Shown here in pieces: positions 8,582-16,190 of a stretch of DNA of 64,000 nt. A program made the position numbers and the translations under genes. Source of the stretch: Cytophagales bacterium. Its GTDB lineage: Bacteria; Bacteroidota; Bacteroidia; Cytophagales; Microscillaceae. Every line of letters starts with the position of its first letter. Positions within the stretch are counted from its first letter, which is position 1. The notes under the pieces were generated by a model that saw only the letters and a program-made list of their open reading frames with translations, did no database searches and was not told the origin of the DNA. The stretch lies in the NCBI GenBank assembly GCA_004293905.1, contig RDZE01000024.1, positions 25,514 to 89,513 of the forward strand, given 5' to 3'.

Positions 8582-11107
8582 TTATTCCTCTTCTTCTGCG
8601 AAGGCTTCTAACATTTTTTGATAAAGTTCTTCTGCTATTTGCTCATTTTCGATGATATATCTTGCGCCTATGTATTTGGTAGGATTTTGGTCTTCGTCTA
8701 ATACAGGCGATATGATGGATTGAACCCAATAGTAAGAGCCGTCTTTTTTTCTATTTTTGATGATGCCCTTGAAAACTTTACCTGTTTTGATAGTTTGCCA
8801 TAATTTTCTGAAAACGGAGGCAGGCATGTCGGGGTGTCGAAGCATGTTGTGTGGTTGCCCGATGAGCTCTTCTAATGTGTATTGTGATATTTCTGAAAGT
8901 TTTTCATTTGCATATATAATGTTTCCATATAGGTCTGATTCTGACAAGATGGTGGTGAGGCTGAAAACTTTTTCACGGGCTTCTATGTCTTGTTTTAATG
9001 CTTGAATTTGCAGCATTTGTTTGCTCATTTCGTCTTGTGTGGTAGATATTTCTTCCATATTTTGCCTTAGTTCTTCTTCTTGTGTTTGGGCAGTATGGAG
9101 TAAATGTTTTATCTCGGTGATGTCAGTAGCGAATTTAAGAATGCGCTCTATATTGCCATTTTTATCTAACACAGGTGAGTAAGTAGCATTCAAGATAACA
9201 GTATCGCCATTCTTTTTGACTCTTACACATTCGCCGGGTTGTTTGATACCATTTCTTAGGTTTTCCCAAAACTGTTGGTATTGTTCGGAGTTTCGTTCTT
9301 CATAACTTACCAAAGTGCTATGATGTTGGTTTTGTATCTCTTCGGGTTCGTAGCCAAATAGTTTGTAAAATGCAGGATTGGCATCTTTGATTATACCTTC
9401 GGGCGAAAACTCTGCACCAATGATACTACTATCGTTGAGGGCTTCCATTTGTGCATCTAATCGGGCTTGTTTTCTATACATTTCATCTTGAGTGGTTGTT
9501 ATTTCTTCCATATTTTGCCTTAGTTCTTCTTCTTGAGTTTGGGCAGTGTGGAGTAAATATTTTATCTCGGTGATGTCAGTAGCAAACTTAAGAATGCGTT
9601 CTACGTTGCCATTTTTATCTAACATGGGTGAGTAAGTGGCATTGAGAATAACTATTTCACCATCTTTTTTGATGCGTGTATATTCGCCGGGTTGTTTGAT
9701 GCCATTTCTTAGGTTTTCCCAAAATTGTTGGTATTGTTGGGAGTTTCGTTCTTCATAACTTACCAAAGTGCTATGGTGCTGGTTTTGTATCTCTTCGGGT
9801 TCGTAGCCAAATAGTTTGTAAAATGCAGGATTGGCATCTTTGACGATTCCTTCGGGTGAAAACTCTACATTGATGATGCTACTATCGTTGAGGGCTTCCA
9901 TTTGTGCATCTAATCGGGCTTGTTTTCTATACATTTCATCTTGTACAGATTGTAGCTCTTCCATGTTTTGTCTTAGTTCTTCTTCTTGCGTGAGTAGTGT
10001 TTCATTTTGGTAATGAGCCTCTCTGAGTAGTTTTTTGATGGGTGATACATCTACCGCAAATTTAAGAATGCGTTGTACATTACCATCTCTATCTAACACG
10101 GGTGAATAAGTAGCATTGAGAACGACTATCTCACCATCTTTTTTGACGCGTGTATATTCACCGGGTTGTTTGATACCATTTCTTAGGTTTTCCCAAAATT
10201 GCTGATATTGTTGAGAATTTTTTTCTTCAGGGGTTACTAATAGGCTGTGGTGCTGGTTTTGTATTTCTTCGGGTTCGTAGCCAAATAGTTTGTAAAAAGT
10301 AGGGTTGGCATCTTTGACCAATCCTTCGGGTGAAAATTCTACACTGATGATGCTACTATCGTTGAGGGCTTCCATTTGTGCATCTAATCGGGCTTGTTTT
10401 CTATACATTTCCTCTTGTGTAGATTGAATTTCCTCCATGTTTTGTCTTAGCTCTTCTTCTTGCGCGCTGAGTGCTTCGTTTTGTTGTTGTGCGGCGGCTA
10501 ATAGTTTTTTAGTAAGTGCGTTATTAAAAATACTTTCTAACATAGAGGCTATGTTTTTACACATAACATTGAGCAGAGATACATATTTTTCTTCAATAGG
10601 TTTTAGGTGCATCAGTTCTATAACACCATATACTTCTTCGTTAAAAATCAGTGGCATCACAAGCATATTGGCGGTGCTAATTTTGACAGATACGACACTG
10701 AAATCTAAGGTTTTGTAGGGGACATTATCAAAGCGAATCATTTTTTTTGATTCGGCGGCTTGCCCTATGACTCCTTCGCCTATTTGGTACTCAATTTGGG
10801 TTATTTTATCAAGTTTGCAAGCATAAGAAGCATTGGCTATTATTAGTTGGCTCTCTTTATCATACACATACAATACACCCATGAAAGCGTTGGTTGTTTC
10901 GGCTATGTGTTGTAAAACTACTTTGGCAAAATCTTCTGTAGATTTAGAGTAGTGTAGGCGGAGCAGATTGTCAAACTGCGAAATGGTAGAATCTAACCAA
11001 AGACGTTCTTCTACGGCAATTTGTTTTTCCTCAAAATCTTGTTTTAGTTTGAGGTACTCTTCGTAGGAAATCGTTTCGTTTTTGGTAATTTTGTGATTAG
11101 CATTCAT
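8582..11107 (-). CDS. Cytoplasmic GAF plus four-PAS sensor protein without output domain
   Basis: 841 residues with no membrane segment. Order: helical N-terminus; GAF domain about 40-200 (GVLYVYDKESQLII, GEGVIGQAAESKK); three nearly identical PAS modules at about 250-370, 400-520 and 550-670, each preceded by a coiled coil containing EEELRQNMEE; then a fourth, divergent PAS at about 725-830. The fourth contains LRHPDMPASVFRKLW and KNRKKDGSYYW, closely resembling the PAS domain of the aerotaxis receptor Aer. There is no HisKA/HATPase, GGDEF, SpoIIE or MCP domain. It must pass its signal by protein contact, perhaps to the SpoIIE protein encoded immediately upstream, which has a similar GAF domain. 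That link is inference. Confidence 0.85.
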   Translation of the reverse strand: MNANHKITKNETISYEEYLKLKQDFEEKQIAVEERLWLDSTISQFDNLLRLHYSKSTEDFAKVVLQHIAETTNAFMGVLYVYDKESQLIIANASYACKLDKITQIEYQIGEGVIGQAAESKKMIRFDNVPYKTLDFSVVSVKISTANMLVMPLIFNEEVYGVIELMHLKPIEEKYVSLLNVMCKNIASMLESIFNNALTKKLLAAAQQQNEALSAQEEELRQNMEEIQSTQEEMYRKQARLDAQMEALNDSSIISVEFSPEGLVKDANPTFYKLFGYEPEEIQNQHHSLLVTPEEKNSQQYQQFWENLRNGIKQPGEYTRVKKDGEIVVLNATYSPVLDRDGNVQRILKFAVDVSPIKKLLREAHYQNETLLTQEEELRQNMEELQSVQDEMYRKQARLDAQMEALNDSSIINVEFSPEGIVKDANPAFYKLFGYEPEEIQNQHHSTLVSYEERNSQQYQQFWENLRNGIKQPGEYTRIKKDGEIVILNATYSPMLDKNGNVERILKFATDITEIKYLLHTAQTQEEELRQNMEEITTTQDEMYRKQARLDAQMEALNDSSIIGAEFSPEGIIKDANPAFYKLFGYEPEEIQNQHHSTLVSYEERNSEQYQQFWENLRNGIKQPGECVRVKKNGDTVILNATYSPVLDKNGNIERILKFATDITEIKHLLHTAQTQEEELRQNMEEISTTQDEMSKQMLQIQALKQDIEAREKVFSLTTILSESDLYGNIIYANEKLSEISQYTLEELIGQPHNMLRHPDMPASVFRKLWQTIKTGKVFKGIIKNRKKDGSYYWVQSIISPVLDEDQNPTKYIGARYIIENEQIAEELYQKMLEAFAEEEE
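9050..10470 (-). repeat. Three 453-bp tandem repeats encoding coiled coil plus PAS
   Basis: The segment starting with TTTTGCC at 9060 recurs at 9513, a period of exactly 453 bp (151 codons), with a third copy upstream in the gene. The copies are near-identical over long stretches, including the NDSSII, FYKLFGYEPEEIQNQHH and FWENLRNGIKQPGE segments. This indicates recent in-frame duplication within the GAF/PAS gene. Confidence 0.85.
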
Positions 11108-11155
11108 GGCTTTTGTCGTTTTGTGAAAATTGTAAAAAAAGATGAAAAAAGTGAA

Positions 11156-12625
11156 TTATAGTTTTAGTCCTAAGAAAGTGATGTCGTCGCGTTGGTCGGC
11201 ATCTTTTTTATGTTGTAATAATTTTTCCCACAATAGTTGTTTTTGCTCTTCCATCGTATTAAGGGAATGTTCTTTGAGTAATTGCTCAAGCATTTCAGAG
11301 CCAAATCTTTTTCTTTTAGGGTTGCAAGTATCTACAAAACCATCTGTGGAAAGATAAATAGCATCTCCTTTGCGGAGTTGGATTTGTTGTTTAGTGAAGC
11401 AGGTTTCTTGGTACACATTCAATCCTCCGATAGAGAATCGGTCGCCTTTGAGTTTGTATAGTTGGTGCGATTTTGTATAATACAGATTGCTTTTTGCGCC
11501 CGCGAACTCTAACTGATAGGTATTTTTTACATCAGTTACGGGCTCTATAGCACACAAAATAATATCCATTCCATCTGTATTTTTGGAGGTTTCTTGTTTG
11601 AGTGCTATGCGTATTTGTATGTGTAGTTCGCTGAGTATTTGTTCAGGAGAGTGTATTTTTTTCTCTATGACAATTTGGTTGAGTATTGTGTTGGCTATCA
11701 TACTCATAAACGCGCCCGGTACGCCGTGCCCTGTACAATCTACAACAGCAATGTAGTAACGGTTTTCGGTCTGCGCGAGCCAATAGAAGTCGCCCGAAAC
11801 TAAATCTTTGGGTTGGTAGATTATGAAGTAATCAGAAAAAAGTTGCTCAATTCGTTGGTTAGCGGGTAAGATAGCTTCTTGTATTCTTTTTGCATACGTA
11901 ATACTTTCTATAATTCGGTTGTTTTTTTTCTCTAACTCTTTAAAAGCCTCTTCTATTTCTTGGTTTTGAAAAAGTAATGCCTCTCTGATTTCGGCTAAAG
12001 CGTCTAAATTTTGCCTTAGCTCGGTTTCTTGTTTATGAAGTAGTTCCTTTTGTTCTTGTGTTTGTTCAAGTAGTTTTTGGGTTTTGGCGTGGCTCACTAT
12101 GCTTTCGAGCATAGCAGCTATGCTTTGGTCTATCCCTTCTATGAGTTGTATGAAAGTAGGAGCTACATCATTGAGTAAGGTAAGTTCTACCACTCCATAT
12201 ACTTTTTCGTTGAACATAAAAGGAATGACCATAATAGAATGTATGGGCAATTGTATGAAGCCAAAATCTGCTTCTAAAAGTCCTTCGGGGAGATGTTGAA
12301 AAGAGAGCGTTTTTCGCGATTCAGCCGCTTGTCCTACCAATCCTTCGCCCCAACTGAAATGTGTTTGTGATAGTTTTTCAATGAGGCAGGCATAAGAGGC
12401 AATGGCATCAAAACCTTCAGCTTCTTCATTGAGAATGAAAAAAACGGCACTGTAGGCTTGTGCATTTTCTGCCAAAAAATGAAGAATATTTTTGGCAAAT
12501 AGCCCTGATTTTTGAGAAAAATTTTCGCGAAGCAGTTTGTCAAACAAAGCAATCTGTTTATCTACTTCTTGATGGTCGGGGGGGGCTATGTAGTTGAGTA
12601 TTTGAGTTCCATTTTGGTGCAGCAT
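11156..12625 (-). CDS. GAF domain-containing SpoIIE (PP2C) phosphatase
   Basis: About 489 residues from the ATG at 12625 (MLHQNGT); the reading frame stays open to 12721, but the extra N-terminus looks non-coding. A GAF domain (about 30-190; GEGLVGQAAESRKT) resembles that of the neighbouring GAF/PAS protein. A coiled coil (about 195-250) leads into a SpoIIE-type phosphatase domain with GDFYW, DCTGHGVPGAFMSM, STDG and DDITFLG motifs. Predicted to be cytosolic. It dephosphorylates an unknown phosphoprotein; classical targets are STAS-domain anti-anti-sigma factors. It is encoded 48 bp upstream of the GAF/PAS gene in the same direction, so the two are probably co-transcribed. Confidence 0.87.
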   Translation of the reverse strand: MLHQNGTQILNYIAPPDHQEVDKQIALFDKLLRENFSQKSGLFAKNILHFLAENAQAYSAVFFILNEEAEGFDAIASYACLIEKLSQTHFSWGEGLVGQAAESRKTLSFQHLPEGLLEADFGFIQLPIHSIMVIPFMFNEKVYGVVELTLLNDVAPTFIQLIEGIDQSIAAMLESIVSHAKTQKLLEQTQEQKELLHKQETELRQNLDALAEIREALLFQNQEIEEAFKELEKKNNRIIESITYAKRIQEAILPANQRIEQLFSDYFIIYQPKDLVSGDFYWLAQTENRYYIAVVDCTGHGVPGAFMSMIANTILNQIVIEKKIHSPEQILSELHIQIRIALKQETSKNTDGMDIILCAIEPVTDVKNTYQLEFAGAKSNLYYTKSHQLYKLKGDRFSIGGLNVYQETCFTKQQIQLRKGDAIYLSTDGFVDTCNPKRKRFGSEMLEQLLKEHSLNTMEEQKQLLWEKLLQHKKDADQRDDITFLGLKL

Positions 12626-12805
12626 GTTAAATTTTTGAAAAAGTGAATGAAGGTAGTATCTATTTTTACTACATAATTTATACCAAAAAGTTGCCTTTTT
12701 TAAAACATTTGTATTAAACAAATTTAAGTTTCTTTTTTAAACTATGTGCATCTTTAGGCAACTTTTTTGCAATTAAAATGCTGATAAAATCTTATTTTTG
12801 CGCTT

Positions 12806-14881
12806 ATGCTAAAAAAATATCGAAAAATATTTATTTATTTATTTATATCGCTCAATATTATATTGTTATTATTGGCTCTTTTGCCTTGGGTTTTCAAGGG
12901 TGCTATCTTTGACCAACTCGATGCCGCACTACAACAAAGTCAAACTAAGATAACTGTACAATACAATCGTGAGCAATCTTATTTGAGTTTTTATGAGCAA
13001 TGGGGTAATCTTAGCTTTCATTTGGCTGCCTTACAAATAGTGGGTAATGAAGCACCTTTTGTAGGAGAAGATATTTTTAAAGCAGAAAAAATTACACTTC
13101 GTTTTAGTCTATTTTCTCTTGTTTTTGGTCATTTAAAGTTACATTCAGTAGATTTACAGCAGCCTATACTCAATCTACGCAATACTATAGAGGGCAAACA
13201 AAATTGGCAACTTTTGGCTTCACCTCCTGCTGATACTACTCAAAAGAAAGAAATTCAAGACCCTGCCACCAAATCTACTACTACAGAAACCGATTGGTTG
13301 CCTGCTTGGGTGCAAGTGTCAGAAGGGCAGATTTTTTTCAAAGACGAACTTACTGAATTGGCTTTTCAGGTGGAAAAATGGGGAGTAAAGTTAGAAAAAC
13401 AAGGCAATCTTTGGCGTTTTCACTTAGATATTCCCCAAATCAATAGTCAGATAGGGAAAAACAAATGGCTAGAGAAACATCAAATACGATTGAATACACA
13501 AATACGTGAAATTGCGCCTTTACAATGGCAATTAGAAGAAGATAACCATCTTAATATCAATACTTTACAACTTATTTTGAAGGGAAAAGTGGCATTAGTG
13601 GAGGGTAATTGGCAAACCGACCTTCATTTTGAACAAGCCGATGCCTCAGTCAAGAATTTGGTTTCCATTTCTCCATTTTTTTATAATACACATTTTGCGA
13701 AATTACAGTGTGAAGGGAAGGCTTCTTTTAAAGGAGATTTGAAAGGCACTTTTGATGCAGAAAAAAGGCTTACCCCCCAATTTACGGGGCAAATGCGCAT
13801 TGAAAATGGAACTTTACAATATACCGACAAAAAAGGCAAGGTAGAAAATTGGCAATTAGATTTGGTATGGTCGCCTGCGGAAATTAAACTCAATCATCTG
13901 CAATTCAAAACCCCACAAAGTAGTTTTGATTGGCGTTTTAGGATAGCACAAAAAACTGATTTTGAGATAGATGCCTCTGTTAATTTGGCTGAAATACAGC
14001 AAATAGCGCATTTGCCCAACATAGAAGTACTCTCTGGTACATTGCAAACCAAAACCAAAGGTAACATAGACCAATATAAATTTAGTGCCATTGGCGATTT
14101 AAAATTAGAAAAGGCTCAAGCAAAAATTCAGAGCCCCAATTTAGTACTAAAAGCTATAGATTTTCAATTTTCTTTTGCAGATAGTTTATTGCAAGCAAAA
14201 CAATTCAATGCGCAGTTTTTCAATGGAACATTAGAAGCGCAAGGTTCTGTAGTGGTAGATTTACGCGAGCCTACCTATCAGTTGCAAATGCGTTGCAATG
14301 ATTGGCAAATAGCTGAAATACTTGACTTTACCAAATCATTATCACAACGCGAAATACAAGACAATCTCACAGGAAAAATAGGGATAGAAGCTAAAATAAC
14401 ACAAAAGCAGAATTTAGATGCCCAAATCATTGTCAAAGATTTGCGCATAAGCCCTCCTTCCAAAATATTAGACAACGTCAAAAAGCTCATCAAATTTATT
14501 CCTCCTGAGGGCATTAGTATTAGCGATTTTAGCATTCCTTTTCAAGCCCGAAAAGATACTTTATTGTTGCAATCTTTTAGCTTGATCGCTGACCAAAATA
14601 TCAAAATCGATGTAGAAAATAGCCATATTTTACAAGGTTTTTTAGATGTGGTGCTGTCTGTGGAGTTACCCCTGCTCAAACTCAATTTGATGGCAGCTAC
14701 TGCACTCGCCGCAACCAGCCAATACAGTTTAGAAAATGCAAAAACTATATTTGTTAAGATGCAATTAGAAGGTACAGCCCTTGCGCCTCGCTTCCATCTT
14801 TTGTCAGTAGGTAAAAATGAAGAGCGTAAAACTTTGCGACAAAGAATAAAAAAGAATACATTTGCAGGAAAAAGCCCATGA
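12806..14881 (+). CDS. AsmA-like inner-membrane/periplasmic protein
   Basis: 691 residues. One N-terminal transmembrane helix (about 8-32), then a long beta-rich periplasmic part. The region about 400-640 resembles the AsmA C-terminal domain (GTLQTKTKGNI, FNAQFFNGTLEAQGSVVVDL). AsmA/TamB/YhdP-type proteins are thought to bridge the envelope and influence lipid transport or outer-membrane assembly. A TATTTTTG element lies at 12793-12800, only 5 bp before the ATG. The last four bases overlap the start of the serine-hydrolase gene (ATGA), indicating translational coupling. Confidence 0.75.
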   Translation: MLKKYRKIFIYLFISLNIILLLLALLPWVFKGAIFDQLDAALQQSQTKITVQYNREQSYLSFYEQWGNLSFHLAALQIVGNEAPFVGEDIFKAEKITLRFSLFSLVFGHLKLHSVDLQQPILNLRNTIEGKQNWQLLASPPADTTQKKEIQDPATKSTTTETDWLPAWVQVSEGQIFFKDELTELAFQVEKWGVKLEKQGNLWRFHLDIPQINSQIGKNKWLEKHQIRLNTQIREIAPLQWQLEEDNHLNINTLQLILKGKVALVEGNWQTDLHFEQADASVKNLVSISPFFYNTHFAKLQCEGKASFKGDLKGTFDAEKRLTPQFTGQMRIENGTLQYTDKKGKVENWQLDLVWSPAEIKLNHLQFKTPQSSFDWRFRIAQKTDFEIDASVNLAEIQQIAHLPNIEVLSGTLQTKTKGNIDQYKFSAIGDLKLEKAQAKIQSPNLVLKAIDFQFSFADSLLQAKQFNAQFFNGTLEAQGSVVVDLREPTYQLQMRCNDWQIAEILDFTKSLSQREIQDNLTGKIGIEAKITQKQNLDAQIIVKDLRISPPSKILDNVKKLIKFIPPEGISISDFSIPFQARKDTLLLQSFSLIADQNIKIDVENSHILQGFLDVVLSVELPLLKLNLMAATALAATSQYSLENAKTIFVKMQLEGTALAPRFHLLSVGKNEERKTLRQRIKKNTFAGKSP

Positions 14882-16176
14882 AGCACTTTTCTCTGCTATT
14901 TTTTTTAGTGTTATGTATTACAGCCTGCGAAATGGCTGAACAAAAAGAGCCTGCCAAAGCCCACTCTTTTTTGGCGCAAGATTGGAAACAATTGGAGTCT
15001 TTTTTAACCAATGCTGATAGCGAAAATCCCAATTTTGAGAAGATAGATGCACTCTTCGAAACCTTCATCGCACAACAACAGGTCGTAGGTATGAGTGTTG
15101 CCGTTGCTTATAAAGGTAAGTTGGTATATGCCAAAGGTTTTGGCTATGCCGATGCAGAAGCCAAAAAACAACTTCAACCCTACCACATGCTGCGTATTGC
15201 AAGTGTTTCAAAATTGATTACTGCCATCGCTATTATGAAATTGGTAGAGCAAAAAAAGCTCAATCTTCACGATAAAGTATTTGGTAAAAATGGCATCTTG
15301 AACGACCCTATGTTCTTGAAAATGAGCGATAAACGAATGGAAAAAATAGAAATTATGCACCTACTCACACACTCAGGTGGTTGGCGCAACCGCTTCCGCT
15401 CTGACCCTATGTTTAAGACCTTAGAAATAGCCCAATATATGAAAACACCTCCCCCTGCTGACCTTAGTACGCTCATCAGGTTTATGCTCAACGAAGAAAT
15501 GATAGCAGAACCGGGTACTTTTTATGATTATTCTAATTTTGGCTACGCTGTATTGGGTAAGGTGGTAGAGAAGGTATCAGGAAAAAACTATGCAGCTTTT
15601 GTAAAGGAAAATATTTTTGAACCTTTGGGCATTCATTATATTCAAGTGGGGCATAACCAGCGGAAAAATAAACTTCTATGGGAAAGTTGTTATTATGACC
15701 ACCCCAACGCGCCCAAACGCATTTCTATTTATGGTACAGGCGACTCAGTATCAAGGGCTTATGAAGGTAGTAATATAGAAGTGATGCTTGCCGCAGGAGG
15801 TTGGGTAGCAACTGCAAGCGATTTGCTCAAATTGGGCTTGGCAGTAGATGGTTTTACTTCTCTGAAAGACATTCTGACACCTGAAAGCATAGAACAAATG
15901 ACACTAAGCAAAAAAGACAGTACCGAAAATAAAGTTTTGGGTTGGAGGCAATGCGACAAGGTGCGTTGGTGGCGAACGGGTAGTTTAGCCAGCACTACGG
16001 CTGTACTGAAAATACACAAGCAAGATGAATGGGCTTGGGTTTGCCTAACCAATACGGGTTCTTGGCGCGGTCCTTATTTTGTATATGATATAGAAGGGGT
16101 GGTGAATAGAGCCATTGCTACTTTGAGAAATAAAAAGGAAGCGACTCAAAAAAATCTATTTATTAATAATCGCTAA
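14878..16176 (+). CDS. Serine hydrolase lipoprotein (class C beta-lactamase / PBP-like fold)
   Basis: 432 residues. A lipoprotein signal peptide with lipobox CITAC gives Cys17 as the likely lipid anchor. The catalytic SxxK motif is S109-V-S-K112 (in RIASVSKLIT). The second motif YSN is in YDYSNFGYAVLG. An RTG triad (WWRTGSLAST) replaces the usual KTG/HTG. The length suits the Pfam beta-lactamase (PF00144) family, whose members hydrolyse peptides, esters or D-amino-acid bonds; the substrate is unknown. It overlaps the AsmA-like gene by 4 bp and is convergent with the large sensor gene, whose stop lies 15 bp beyond. Confidence 0.85.
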   Translation: MKHFSLLFFLVLCITACEMAEQKEPAKAHSFLAQDWKQLESFLTNADSENPNFEKIDALFETFIAQQQVVGMSVAVAYKGKLVYAKGFGYADAEAKKQLQPYHMLRIASVSKLITAIAIMKLVEQKKLNLHDKVFGKNGILNDPMFLKMSDKRMEKIEIMHLLTHSGGWRNRFRSDPMFKTLEIAQYMKTPPPADLSTLIRFMLNEEMIAEPGTFYDYSNFGYAVLGKVVEKVSGKNYAAFVKENIFEPLGIHYIQVGHNQRKNKLLWESCYYDHPNAPKRISIYGTGDSVSRAYEGSNIEVMLAAGGWVATASDLLKLGLAVDGFTSLKDILTPESIEQMTLSKKDSTENKVLGWRQCDKVRWWRTGSLASTTAVLKIHKQDEWAWVCLTNTGSWRGPYFVYDIEGVVNRAIATLRNKKEATQKNLFINNR

Positions 16177-16190
16177 AAACTTATCCCTGT

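Noticed and set aside
8500..11100. Possible histidine-kinase or GGDEF domain hidden at the end of the GAF-PAS protein.
   Set aside because: The last domain reads through as a PAS and the protein ends within 30 residues; no H-box, N-box or GGDEF motif is present.
12625..12721. The GAF-SpoIIE gene starting at 12721.
   Set aside because: The added 32 residues are AT-rich leader-like sequence with stop-poor chance character; MLHQNGT at 12625 is a better start.
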